From assembly GCA_963920525.1 (NCBI GenBank), contig OY986436.1, forward strand, positions 31,103,574-31,167,573: a stretch of 64,000 nucleotides of DNA. Reading direction: 5' to 3'. The notes under the pieces are model-generated. The model had not been told where the DNA came from. It searched no databases and worked only from the letters and a program-made list of their open reading frames with translations. The DNA comes from Dichetophora obliterata (taxonomy: Eukaryota > Arthropoda > Insecta > Diptera > Sciomyzidae). Each line of letters begins with the position of its first letter. Position 1 is the first letter of the stretch. Below are positions 11,142 through 22,248 of the stretch, one piece after another. A program made the position numbers and the translations under genes.

Positions 11142-11881
11142 TTATTTCAACATTATAAATCTTAAATAATCTTAAATCGCAAAAATTCAATAAAAACTTT
11201 TTTACTTAAATAATCTTTTATATTCACTTGTTATACGATATGTTTCATTTGTATGGGATCTTATGGTATGGGAATAGGGCCAACGTTCGATTAATCAAAT
11301 ACTAACTTATTTTTTTATTGCAAAATATGGCTTTATCTTTTGGCTAAAAAAATCTAATCATCACTTTCTTTTTTTTAACTATACATATATATATAATATT
11401 ATTTATAACAATGGTCTATTGGCAATGTATTTTTGAACCACACCCCCCAAGTTGGTGATTGCAAATACTATTTTCAAATAGCCAATGATCAAAGTAGTGT
11501 ATGATATCAACGATCTTCCTGATTTCATTTACTTCATAGTTAAAAAAATTATTGAAAATGGGCAAGTTATACTTTCGATTAATCGAACACCAGTTGGAAA
11601 TGGGTTAAGAGAAATTTATTCACACCACACAGAGTAGTTTCGAAGTTCGAAAATAAAAACGGTCTATTTTTCCGCTGGGTTTCTACATTCATATTTCTAA
11701 ATAAAGCATATTTTTGTAAAAAGAGCAAATGCAAAATTCTTGTTTATTTTTGAAATTGAGTTTTTTAAATTTTGGGCCTCAGAAAAAAACTATCTCGTTT
11801 TTGTTTTTAAATGCCTTATTTACATGTGTATGTCAAATTTAATTTAAATCAGACAACTGCTTCAATTTGTTTTCCTTCTTA

Positions 11882-12117
11882 GGGCCAATTTTTCAGTGTG
11901 AGCTTAAACTCTAGTCAAATTAAACTGCGGTTAAATCACTAAAATTGGGCGTTAAAGCTCGATTTAGGGAAAAAACCACATTATATGATCATTTAAGTCA
12001 CTTTAACTTAAACGAATGCTAAAATATCAAGTTGAACCGAGTTTAAAATTCTAATTTTGGTGATTTAACCTCCGTTTAATTTGATTAGAGTTTAAGCTCG
12101 CACTGAAAAATTGGCCC
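11882..12117. mobile_element. 236-bp hairpin MITE, TTA target duplication
   Basis: An almost complete palindrome. It opens GGGCCAATTTTTCAGTG, the same sequence returns inverted at 12101..12117, and the arms pair through most of the length. It is flanked by TTA at 11879..11881 and 12118..12120. A second member of the same family is at 47349..47572. No coding capacity. Confidence 0.85.
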
Positions 12118-12600
12118 TTAGTATGGTATCAACGCTCTGAGCGTCGCTGGAAGTTAAAATAAATCAATTGCGAATTAAAATTTTTGTACTGTTTCAGCCA
12201 CTTTTTTTTTAATATTTAAAAATTGCTCCTCCTATATTTAATATCGCGAATGGTGGAATCTTAAACTCGATTATGATGGTTTCTTTCCAAATTTTGCGAT
12301 CTCAACAAAATAACATTTGGAAAATTTATTGATATATGTATAAAAAGTGACCTTAAATATATATTATAATTATTTAAAATTATATATTGTTATTTGTTTA
12401 TAATAAAACAAATTTTTTAATAATTGAAATATTCATTAATTTTATTAGTTCAGAATAGTATCAAGCTTTTTTGTCTGGGATAATCGTAAAGTTATTCTGC
12501 TAAATCAACATTTAACTTAATTGTCAGAAAAAGAATGGGAACGTTCCAAACACAAACTTATGTCTTTCGTTGATTTGGAATAAGTGTCAATATTAAATAA
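12118..12600. other. No gene recognised
   Basis: AT-rich DNA after the hairpin MITE, without recognisable coding frames, terminal repeats or RNA genes. Confidence 0.5.
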
Positions 12601-12639
12601 GGCAAATATTGCACAAGCAGAAGGTGGCAATACAGTCAT

Positions 12640-12900
12640 TGCTTTAGTGTGGTGAGTTAGCTATAAATACAAGAATATTTCACCATAAAATGCATTAAAA
12701 AAGTATAACGTCATGCCGCAGATATTTTTGTCTATAAATGCTATAGCTGCAATAAACACTTGTTAGCAATATGACAGACATTTTTAATCGGCGAAATGGT
12801 AGAGTAGCTTATCTGTGCAACTTTAAACCATACGATCGCAGGTTCAAAACTTGGCCACGAGAAGCTGATTTTTTATTTATGTTTTTTTCACAAAAGCATT
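12640..12900 (+). repeat. Diverged relative of the 14.86-15.06 kb repeat, with tRNA-like core
   Basis: The order of landmarks matches 14860..15060: a TAAATGCATT-(A/C)AAAAAGTA block, a CGTCATGC-GCAG block, CTTGTTAGCA, AATCGGCGAAATG and a TATGTTTTTT tail. The core 12786..12858 has an A-box-like TGGTAGAGTAG and a B-box-like AGGTTCAAAACTTGG, so a tRNA-derived origin (SINE-like) is plausible. It lies outside the tandem duplication and is more diverged from its relative than the two tandem units are from each other. Confidence 0.5.
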
Positions 12901-13124
12901 TTCACTCAAAATTAACAATATAATTATGAGTTATTGAAGATTAATTATAAGATGAATATTGCTTTGAAAATTTTAATTCCTTGTAAAAGTAGGGAAGCCA
13001 AATCAATTCAGTATTATAACATTGCAACTTAAAAATCGTAACTGTAACATTAGAAGAAGTATAACATTGAATTTATAATGGTAGAATCTGACAATAAGAA
13101 GAAATTAAAACACAATGCCTTACC

Positions 13125-13295
13125 ATAAAGTTACAAAGACACAGACTAAGAAATTAAAGAATACGTGCAACCGAAATTGATTTTGTGTATAAAGAAGACT
13201 CAGAAAAGTTGGACTACAATATGTGTTAGGCGAAAATAAAGGTAGATCAAGAATTTGAGTTGAAAATTATGGAAATGAATGACTGAATGCAAGAA
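13125..13295 (+). pseudogene. Mutated duplicate of the acidic ORF's 5' region
   Basis: Bases about 13140..13245 align with 14063..14160 of the downstream ORF. Shared landmarks are AGACT-AGAAATTAA(A/G)GAATA, GAAATTGATTTTGTGTAT / GAAATTGATGTGTATGAAG, and the ACTCAGA-AA-TT-GAC block ending near TATGTGTTAGGCG / TATGTGTGAGCAC. In-frame stops interrupt this copy, for example the TAA after ACAGAC and the TAG in TGTTAG. It is an earlier, dead copy of whatever the downstream ORF is. The alignment is by eye. Confidence 0.5.
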
Positions 13296-14045
13296 GGCAG
13301 TCCCAGAATATCAATAAGCATTGCAACTAAAACATCGTAATTATAACATTGCAATTGAATTGGTAGAATCTTGCATTAGGAAGAAATTGAAGCACAACCA
13401 AAGAAAAATATTGCATTGAAAAAATAGTTCAAGTAAAACCAAAACAAAATTCAAATTCCAACTAACCAAAATAAGCAAATTTTGTCATTAGAAAAGAGTC
13501 AATGAATGAAATTTAATAAGCACAACAGAAAAGTTATATGAAATCCATTACAGTTTAGTTGCATTGAAAATTAATTGTCCATATATATATATAAGAAGTT
13601 CAGAAAAAATTTGAAGTGAGATAAAAGTTAAGTAGAACAGTATAAGAATTTGGAATATATTTCGGACTGGCAAAAAATATAGTTTCACATTTAAGTTGTT
13701 TGATCGCAAAATATATAACAGTTCAAAATAACAATATCAAAAATTTGTATCAGAAAAGAAATATACATACTATATATAAGTAGTAGTAGACAAATTTTCT
13801 ACGCAGATTTTAATAAAACTATTTCCTCGTAATACTTTTATAAGCAGAATTTTCTTCGAAGAATTGTAAATGTTTAATATCGAGAAAGTCTAGCAAATTA
13901 TTAACACTAGACGCTGTTGCTTCGAAAAACAATTTCTTACAATATAAGAGGTACTTTGCCAAAACACAATATCAAAAAAAGATAATTAATATATAATAAA
14001 ACATTTTCAGTTTCTGAGAGAAATAGCAATAATATTGATATAGGA

Positions 14046-14474
14046 ATGATTGAATGCATGGAAATAGACTCAGAAATTAAGGAATATATAAAAATGGAAA
14101 TTGATGTGTATGAAGAAAACTCAGACAAATTTGACTTCGTTATGTGTGAGCACATGGATATAGTACATCCAAAAGTTGGGTTGGGAATCATAATTGAAGC
14201 AATGGATGTGGATCAAGCAAATTGTGATTACAACACTGATAATGTTGAAGAAGTGGATATATTGTATTATACAGAAGAGTTTAAGTCAGAAATGGAGATT
14301 GATGAAGAATTGAATTGTGATGTTATTGAAGCAATGGATGTAGATCCATCAAAAGTTGATGAAAGGGAAGAAACTGCTAAAAGTTTAAAGTTGGTTATTG
14401 ATGATAAGAAGATTACAGCGCTGCATGTTCACTTAAATATTTATTTATCTAAACAAGAGTTGTTTAAAAAATAA
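14046..14474 (+). CDS. Hypothetical acidic repeat protein, 142 aa
   Basis: I do not recognise this protein. It is strongly acidic and contains a recurring short motif: MEID occurs three times and AMDVD twice, separated by tyrosine-, asparagine- and glutamate-rich spacers. The last ~35 residues change to a lysine/leucine-rich segment ending FKK. No signal peptide or membrane segment is visible. The frame stays open upstream through an acceptor-like TTTTCAG ending at 14010, so the ATG at 14046 may be internal to a last exon. A relic of the same sequence lies at ~13.13-13.29 kb. It may be a host gene of low constraint, a satellite-like repeat that happens to be open, or part of a larger mobile unit. 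I favour a real or recently dead gene only weakly. Confidence 0.4.
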   Translation: MIECMEIDSEIKEYIKMEIDVYEENSDKFDFVMCEHMDIVHPKVGLGIIIEAMDVDQANCDYNTDNVEEVDILYYTEEFKSEMEIDEELNCDVIEAMDVDPSKVDEREETAKSLKLVIDDKKITALHVHLNIYLSKQELFKK

Positions 14475-15085
14475 ATGTATACACAAAGGTGAAGATGAAA
14501 ATTATACCTGTATATTTGTTATGTGAAAGAAATCATCTTGTTTAGCAAAACATTCCATTCGTAATATAAAAACATTGTAAGAACAAAAAAGTAAATTTCT
14601 ATGAAAATTTTAAAAATCTGATTAGATTCAGCTTCAAAAATAAAACAAAACAGACAACAAACATTAATTATATTTTTTTATTATAATAAATTTTTTTTCG
14701 ACAGAGGCAGTTTTTTCTAAAAACCCTTCAATGAAATAAATATTTCGAATAAACTTTTGCAATGGGCAATAATACGCAAATTTGTCTGTATCTGCGGGGG
14801 AGTATCGAGGAATAAGCCCCACAAACATATGACTACATTACAAGATGTCATTGCGTTGGCATAGTGAATGCACTGTAAACAGAAAATTATTTCAACATTA
14901 AATGCATTCAAAAAGTAAGACATCATGCAGTAGCTGAAATGTACCCTTGTTAGCACCACAACAAAAATTTTGAATCGGCGAAATGATTAAGTAGCCTAAG
15001 TGTGCCAATTTATGGCATAAAATCGTAAATTCAAAGCCTGGCCAGAAAAAACAATATTTTTTTATGTTTTTTAATTCAGTTTGTC

Positions 15086-15159
15086 GACCTTTGTAGTCTA
15101 GTGGAGAGTGCGCTAGACTATCAACCCAGAGGTCCCTAGTTTGAATTCAGGCTCGGGCA
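15086..15159 (+). other. tRNA-like sequence a, unit 1
   Basis: 74 bases with an A-box-like GTCTAGTGGAGAGTGCG and a B-box-like AGTTTGAATTCAGG at tRNA spacing, and ACTATCAA in the anticodon-loop position (anticodon ATC, aspartate-type). The acceptor stem does not pair well, so it is a tRNA-derived relic or SINE head rather than a functional gene. Confidence 0.45.
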
Positions 15160-15465
15160 TGGTTCTTTTCACTTTCTTTGTTTTTTCCTACATTTAAGAA
15201 TTATGGAAAACTAAAAAATAGATGCGTCTTTGGACACACGAGAGAAGCGAAGCGAAGCTTTTGCACAGTTTCATAGATTTGTTAATTTATTAGTTTTTTA
15301 TAATAAAATATTTTAAAAGTCTTCAATTTTTTCAATAACATCAAATTAATTAAAAAACACAAGTTATAATCACACCCGTAGATTTTATTACATAGCATTA
15401 TTATTTTTTTTTCATTACATATTACATCCATTTTGAATTATTTTTGTAAAAGTTTTCAATTATTA

Positions 15466-17155
15466 TTATCGAATTTTATTAATGAATTTTAGGGGTTTAT
15501 TATAACTGAAATAGCAAACGTATGTTATGCATGCTATTTCGGCAATATATCTAGAAAACATTGCATCAATAGTTGTTCCTAATCGTGTTGTAAAAATATT
15601 TGGATCGTTTATTTTTTGTAAATTAAATTTATTAAAAAGGAATTGTTTAAGTACCTTTGAGGATTCATGTCTAAAATCGCAATTAAAATCTCCACCAAAA
15701 GCAAATGGCATTTTGTGATAATTTTCACCCAGTTCAATGGAGCCTACTCGTGTATAGCATAAGAGAGATCTGTGGATAAATTTTATTATGTTATCTATTT
15801 TGTTTTTTTCGGTCGTATTCTGAGGTGAAATGTAAATCGAAATCATCAAAATATGTTGTCCATTAGGGCTTATTATTTCTGCAGAACATACTTCTCCAAT
15901 TTTTGAAATATCAGCGTAAAAATTTTGTAGCTGAAGTCTGTTTAAATATATTCACATACTCCCAGTGACTGTATTGTACTTGTCTTTATTATAACTCCTC
16001 CAGAACGAAAACTATTTCTCTGAAATTGAGATATACAAGCGATATAAGTGATATCGATACTTTTATCATTTTGCATTTTTGTTTCTGACAGCAATATAAT
16101 GTCACAGATTTAAGTTACAGAATCGGTAAGATCTTTAGAATGCGCATGGAGACTCTGACAATTTAAAATCATTACAGAAAAGAACAGTTTGCTCTCTATC
16201 AACTTTTTTTTTTTTTAATATATTTAGTTTCTACTTTGTTAAGAGATAATCTTTGAAATTCTCGAATTAACCGTAGTCCTACGTCGAGATGAGGAATTGA
16301 AGTTTTTAAAAATTTTTAAAAAAATTATAATTGAGATACTACAAGTAACATGCTCTCGGTCTACACTTCGGCCAAAATAAAACGGTTTTGGAAATATATA
16401 AAATTAAAAAATATGTAGTTTTCTACACCAAGGAATGTTTTTTTGTCATATTCGTAAACAATCTCTGCGAATGAGCCACCCTGTGACTTATGAGTAGTTA
16501 CAGCCATTGCAGGAATTAATGGAAAATGATTTTTTGTAACTGTGATTGTTTTATTTTCATTAAGAGGTATGCTACTGTTTTTTCGTAGTATTGGCACAGC
16601 TCTTCTTCCAACTTGAATCGATTGAGCATCAGCAGAAGCTTTCATTCTTGTCTTCTGACCAATTTTAGACTCATCCAATTCCAGCCAAACTTTTTTTAAC
16701 ATGGTCATTCTGGTCAATTTCAATGTGCACTAGTTTACCAATAGCCCCATTCGCCAAACCATCGCTAACATTAATATTTGTTGTTATTAGATAATGTGTA
16801 TTGATGGCAAAAACAATTTCGGTAGGTAAACCACCTGTGTCGATGACTTTCAAATTAGCTATGCAATTTTTGTTTAAATGCTTGTTCATTATTTTTTCAT
16901 CCACTAATGCTATCTAATGCAGAGGAAATTTTGTTGTGTCCTATTGCGCGTAAGATAGAATTATTAAATAAATCTACAGAAGCATTACTAAAAAAAAATC
17001 TTATTCGATTTGGACACAGGTGGCTGGCAGTTTCCTTCGTAAAAATCGACTCTCTATTAAATGTAACTCGTTTTGCTCAAGTTTTTTACGATCACCAATC
17101 TTCGTTAGCAATTACGAAAACTGTTTATTACTTTGCCGCATAACTTGTGTCAATT
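15466..17155 (-). pseudogene. Helentron helicase-endonuclease relic, unit 1
   Basis: Minus-strand fragments in the order expected for a Helentron (Rep-helicase-endonuclease rolling-circle transposon). Around 17150-17040 an LRQ-type helicase segment reads with stops. At 16904..16671 is a Pif1-like segment with NINVSDGLANGAIGKL. At 16723..16361 is the helicase C-part with the MAVTTHKSQGGSF motif. From ~16176 to 15466 is an apurinic-type endonuclease: ILNCQSL, then ILLSETKMQ, RSGGVIIK and the catalytic-type GGDFNCDF. The helicase motif usually following (YVA-SRVT) is missing. Frameshifts and stops separate all pieces, and the Rep domain is absent, so this is a 3' remnant of an inactive element. 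The endonuclease could on its own be mistaken for a LINE endonuclease, but the helicase directly upstream argues for a Helentron. Confidence 0.8.
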
Positions 17156-17447
17156 CATAAAATTTAAGTTCCAGCAGTTCTTGAAGTTAGTTCGGGAACA
17201 GGCTATTCTCAACTGTTAAGGACAACAATAGTAAGTAGAAGCAACATTTGTTTTGTTATATTTTTTTTTTATTTTGTTGTTTGGATAGCCAATGCACAAT
17301 TCTTTTATATAATAGATTATTGTGATCTGCACCATAGCTTCACGCATTGAAATGCAGGATAGCTAATGCACAATACTTTAATAGATTCTTGTCATCTATG
17401 CAACATAGCTTCTGTTAATAATTTATATTAAATAAATTTTCGCAGTC

Positions 17448-17521
17448 AGCGAAGGTTTTTGGATCAGTTGGTAGTGTATAGGACTATCAATCGAAAGGGT
17501 TCAAGTTCGATTCTCGTTGCT
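17448..17521 (+). other. tRNA-like sequence b, unit 1
   Basis: 74 bases with an A-box-like GGATCAGTTGGTAGTG and a B-box-like GTTCGATTCTC, and again GACTATCAA at the anticodon position, shared with sequence a. The acceptor ends AGCGA and TTGCT pair only in part. Likely tRNA-derived. Confidence 0.5.
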
Positions 17522-17653
17522 AAATAAATATTTTAAAAAATAAATATTTTTATTAATTTTATATTCTCTTGTTGCAATCGACACAAAAAGCAACAACAAT
17601 TCTAAAAAAAAGGTGTATGGAAAGAAATTTCGTTTTTTAAATTTCACTCAAGC

Positions 17654-18274
17654 ACACACAGAGAAAAAACATAGTTGCAACAACCATATTTTAAGAGGAT
17701 CATAGTATGATTCGGATTATGATTGTTGCTAACATGTTCTTAAACATATAATATTTTCTTTGATCATGATAAAATGATTACAACAACCTTATTTAGAAGA
17801 GGAAATTTTTTGTAGTAACCAAAATATTATTGAAACAATCATTATTCTCTTATTAGGTCAAAAATAGAATGATTGCAACAACTAATTATGAATTTATTTT
17901 AGGATCCAGAATATTATTTATTTTCATGCACTCCAATTTCCACAGCTATTAATTAAGATATATCCGAAGGTTTGCCATTGACTAGGCTGAACAGAAATAT
18001 TAATTCAATATTTTTGATGAAATTTTTTGTCCGAGCTGGGGTTTGAACCGCGGCTTTTTCGCTTACGAGCCACGCACACTACCAGTAAGCCACAGCCGCT
18101 ACTATCGCTCGCCTGACTAATGCCATTCATAAACATGGTACATTAAGTGCATTGTCACAAAAATAGCCATATTTGTGATAAACAAAATATGGTCAGAATT
18201 GCGAAATATGTTTACGGTAAACAGAAACATGTTTGCTACAATTAAAGTCGAAAATGTCACTTTTCTGCGTGCTG
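17654..18274. mobile_element. Truncated copy of the 1.1-kb TIR element
   Basis: The left 621 bases of the element at 21142..22248. It ends exactly at the tandem-duplication junction, which fixes the relative order: the element inserted first and the duplication followed. Confidence 0.7.
18029..18100 (-). other. tRNA-like sequence c, unit 1
   Basis: On the minus strand, an A-box-like TGGCTTACTGGTAGTG and a canonical B-box-like GGTTCAAACCCC are 72 bases end to end. This sequence is GC-richer than its surroundings and is embedded in the TIR element that starts at 17654. The acceptor stem is imperfect. Functional tRNA or tRNA-derived SINE cannot be decided by eye. Confidence 0.5.
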
Positions 18275-18573
18275 CGTATCTGCGGGGGAGTATCGAGGAA
18301 TAAGCCCCACAAACATATGACTACATTACAAGATGTCATTGCGTTGGCATAGTGAATGCACTGTAAACAGAAAATTATTTCAACATTAAATGCATTCAAA
18401 AAGTAAGACATCATGCAGTAGCTGAAATGTACCCTTGTTAGCACCACAACAAAAATTTTGAATCGGCGAAATGATTAAGTAGCCTAAGTGTGCCAATTTA
18501 TGGCATAAAATCGTAAATTCAAAGCCTGGCCAGAAAAAACAATATTTTTTTATGTTTTTTAATTCAGTTTGTC

Positions 18574-18647
18574 GACCTTTGTAGTCTAGTGGAGAGTGCG
18601 CTAGACTATCAACCCAGAGGTCCCTAGTTTGAATTCAGGCTCGGGCA
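18574..18647 (+). other. tRNA-like sequence a, unit 2
   Basis: The same sequence as in unit 1, 3,488 bases downstream, with the same poor acceptor stem. Confidence 0.45.
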
Positions 18648-18953
18648 TGGTTCTTTTCACTTTCTTTGTTTTTTCCTACATTTAAGAATTATGGAAAACT
18701 AAAAAATAGATGCGTCTTTGGACACACGAGAGAAGCGAAGCGAAGCTTTTGCACAGTTTCATAGATTTGTTAATTTATTAGTTTTTTATAATAAAATATT
18801 TTAAAAGTCTTCAATTTTTTCAATAACATCAAATTAATTAAAAAACACAAGTTATAATCACACCCGTAGATTTTATTACATAGCATTATTATTTTTTTTT
18901 CATTACATATTACATCCATTTTGAATTATTTTTGTAAAAGTTTTCAATTATTA

Positions 18954-20643
18954 TTATCGAATTTTATTAATGAATTTTAGGGGTTTATTATAACTGAAAT
19001 AGCAAACGTATGTTATGCATGCTATTTCGGCAATATATCTAGAAAACATTGCATCAATAGTTGTTCCTAATCGTGTTGTAAAAATATTTGGATCGTTTAT
19101 TTTTTGTAAATTAAATTTATTAAAAAGGAATTGTTTAAGTACCTTTGAGGATTCATGTCTAAAATCGCAATTAAAATCTCCACCAAAAGCAAATGGCATT
19201 TTGTGATAATTTTCACCCAGTTCAATGGAGCCTACTCGTGTATAGCATAAGAGAGATCTGTGGATAAATTTTATTATGTTATCTATTTTGTTTTTTTCGG
19301 TCGTATTCTGAGGTGAAATGTAAATCGAAATCATCAAAATATGTTGTCCATTAGGGCTTATTATTTCTGCAGAACATACTTCTCCAATTTTTGAAATATC
19401 AGCGTAAAAATTTTGTAGCTGAAGTCTGTTTAAATATATTCACATACTCCCAGTGACTGTATTGTACTTGTCTTTATTATAACTCCTCCAGAACGAAAAC
19501 TATTTCTCTGAAATTGAGATATACAAGCGATATAAGTGATATCGATACTTTTATCATTTTGCATTTTTGTTTCTGACAGCAATATAATGTCACAGATTTA
19601 AGTTACAGAATCGGTAAGATCTTTAGAATGCGCATGGAGACTCTGACAATTTAAAATCATTACAGAAAAGAACAGTTTGCTCTCTATCAACTTTTTTTTT
19701 TTTTAATATATTTAGTTTCTACTTTGTTAAGAGATAATCTTTGAAATTCTCGAATTAACCGTAGTCCTACGTCGAGATGAGGAATTGAAGTTTTTAAAAA
19801 TTTTTAAAAAAATTATAATTGAGATACTACAAGTAACATGCTCTCGGTCTACACTTCGGCCAAAATAAAACGGTTTTGGAAATATATAAAATTAAAAAAT
19901 ATGTAGTTTTCTACACCAAGGAATGTTTTTTTGTCATATTCGTAAACAATCTCTGCGAATGAGCCACCCTGTGACTTATGAGTAGTTACAGCCATTGCAG
20001 GAATTAATGGAAAATGATTTTTTGTAACTGTGATTGTTTTATTTTCATTAAGAGGTATGCTACTGTTTTTTCGTAGTATTGGCACAGCTCTTCTTCCAAC
20101 TTGAATCGATTGAGCATCAGCAGAAGCTTTCATTCTTGTCTTCTGACCAATTTTAGACTCATCCAATTCCAGCCAAACTTTTTTTAACATGGTCATTCTG
20201 GTCAATTTCAATGTGCACTAGTTTACCAATAGCCCCATTCGCCAAACCATCGCTAACATTAATATTTGTTGTTATTAGATAATGTGTATTGATGGCAAAA
20301 ACAATTTCGGTAGGTAAACCACCTGTGTCGATGACTTTCAAATTAGCTATGCAATTTTTGTTTAAATGCTTGTTCATTATTTTTTCATCCACTAATGCTA
20401 TCTAATGCAGAGGAAATTTTGTTGTGTCCTATTGCGCGTAAGATAGAATTATTAAATAAATCTACAGAAGCATTACTAAAAAAAAATCTTATTCGATTTG
20501 GACACAGGTGGCTGGCAGTTTCCTTCGTAAAAATCGACTCTCTATTAAATGTAACTCGTTTTGCTCAAGTTTTTTACGATCACCAATCTTCGTTAGCAAT
20601 TACGAAAACTGTTTATTACTTTGCCGCATAACTTGTGTCAATT
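18954..20643 (-). pseudogene. Helentron helicase-endonuclease relic, unit 2
   Basis: A copy of the unit 1 relic shifted by 3,488 bases. The helicase pieces (20392..20159 and 20211..19849) and the endonuclease pieces (~19664..18954) translate identically, including the same stops and frameshifts. All damage therefore predates the tandem duplication. Confidence 0.8.
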
Positions 20644-20935
20644 CATAAAATTTAAGTTCCAGCAGTTCTTGAAGTTAGTTCGGGAACAGGCTATTCTCAA
20701 CTGTTAAGGACAACAATAGTAAGTAGAAGCAACATTTGTTTTGTTATATTTTTTTTTTATTTTGTTGTTTGGATAGCCAATGCACAATTCTTTTATATAA
20801 TAGATTATTGTGATCTGCACCATAGCTTCACGCATTGAAATGCAGGATAGCTAATGCACAATACTTTAATAGATTCTTGTCATCTATGCAACATAGCTTC
20901 TGTTAATAATTTATATTAAATAAATTTTCGCAGTC

Positions 20936-21009
20936 AGCGAAGGTTTTTGGATCAGTTGGTAGTGTATAGGACTATCAATCGAAAGGGTTCAAGTTCGATT
21001 CTCGTTGCT
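20936..21009 (+). other. tRNA-like sequence b, unit 2
   Basis: The unit 2 copy of tRNA-like sequence b, with no differences seen. Confidence 0.5.
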
Positions 21010-21141
21010 AAATAAATATTTTAAAAAATAAATATTTTTATTAATTTTATATTCTCTTGTTGCAATCGACACAAAAAGCAACAACAATTCTAAAAAAAAG
21101 GTGTATGGAAAGAAATTTCGTTTTTTAAATTTCACTCAAGC

Positions 21142-22248
21142 ACACACAGAGAAAAAACATAGTTGCAACAACCATATTTTAAGAGGATCATAGTATGATT
21201 CGGATTATGATTGTTGCTAACATGTTCTTAAACATATAATATTTTCTTTGATCATGATAAAATGATTACAACAACCTTATTTAGAAGAGGAAATTTTTTG
21301 TAGTAACCAAAATATTATTGAAACAATCATTATTCTCTTATTAGGTCAAAAATAGAATGATTGCAACAACTAATTATGAATTTATTTTAGGATCCAGAAT
21401 ATTATTTATTTTCATGCACTCCAATTTCCACAGCTATTAATTAAGATATATCCGAAGGTTTGCCATTGACTAGGCTGAACAGAAATATTAATTCAATATT
21501 TTTGATGAAATTTTTTGTCCGAGCTGGGGTTTGAACCGCGGCTTTTTCGCTTACGAGCCACGCACACTACCAGTAAGCCACAGCCGCTACTATCGCTCGC
21601 CTGACTAATGCCATTCATAAACATGGTACATTAAGTGCATTGTCACAAAAATAGCCATATTTGTGATAAACAAAATATGGTCAGAATTGCGAAATATGTT
21701 TACGGTAAACAGAAACATGTTTGCTACAATTAAAGTCGAAAATGTCACTTTTCTGCGTGCTGTTTTTAGGATAAGGCGATTTAAAACAAAACACAATAAT
21801 TGAACAGTTGACAAACGAAACAGCACATAGCCAGGAATCGATAAAACTTATTGTGTCTGAATGAAGTGAAAGTTTTTCCTGCAAACTGTTCAGACAAAAT
21901 AAATTCTTTCGATTTTTGGTTATGTTCTGCTTCGTTTGCCAACAAGCAAAGAATAGTTCAGACAAACATTCAAAATTCTAATATGTTTGTCTCTATAATA
22001 ATATTCACATTTATCATGATTGACAGAACTACAACATTTTTGTTGCAACTAATAGTTGAGGCAATCATAGTATGTTGACGATTTCAATGATGTTATGATT
22101 TCAACTATAATGTTATTTTTGGTACCACCATTAGTAAATAATGACTTTATTACGGCAAAAATTTGTGTTTGCAGAAATAATACAATAATTAAAGTAAAAA
22201 AATTATTATTGCAGTAATCATGTCTCAACCATGTCTTTTCTCTGCGTG
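21142..22248. mobile_element. 1.1-kb TIR element with CACACAGAGAAAA ends
   Basis: The left end at 21142 and the right end at 22248 are inverted repeats of about 23 bases (CAC-CAGAGAAAA-ACAT-GTTG, 20 of 23 matching). The interior is rich in further short AACAA/GATTG-type repeats and has no convincing ORF. It contains tRNA-like sequence c. A left-truncated partner (17654..18274) exists in duplication unit 1, cut by the duplication junction. No target duplication was identified. Confidence 0.65.
21517..21588 (-). other. tRNA-like sequence c, unit 2
   Basis: The unit 2 copy of tRNA-like sequence c, here inside the complete TIR element 21142..22248. Confidence 0.5.

Larger units (their letters stand above)
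14787..18274. repeat. 3,488-bp tandem duplication, unit 1
   Basis: The whole block repeats head to tail as 18275..21762 at a constant offset of 3,488 bases. I saw no difference in any stretch compared, coding and non-coding. The unit contains a Helentron helicase-endonuclease relic, four tRNA-like sequences and the left 620 bases of a 1.1-kb TIR element. Its edges do not match the edges of any transposon. The left flank reads TTTGTCTG before TATCTGCGGG, and the junction between units reads GTGCTGCG before TATCTGCGGG. It is therefore a segmental duplication or an assembly duplicate rather than a transposition. Confidence 0.9.
18275..21762. repeat. 3,488-bp tandem duplication, unit 2
   Basis: The second unit follows the first with a two-base CG at the junction. 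It continues past 21762 (GTGCTG then TTTTTAGG) into the remainder of the TIR element that unit 1 lacks. This shows that the right breakpoint fell inside that element and that unit 2 carries the ancestral right flank. Confidence 0.9.

Noticed and set aside
18193..18447. 84-codon minus-strand frame over the duplication junction
   Set aside because: Created by the junction of the two tandem units; no matching protein-like sequence in the ancestral arrangement.
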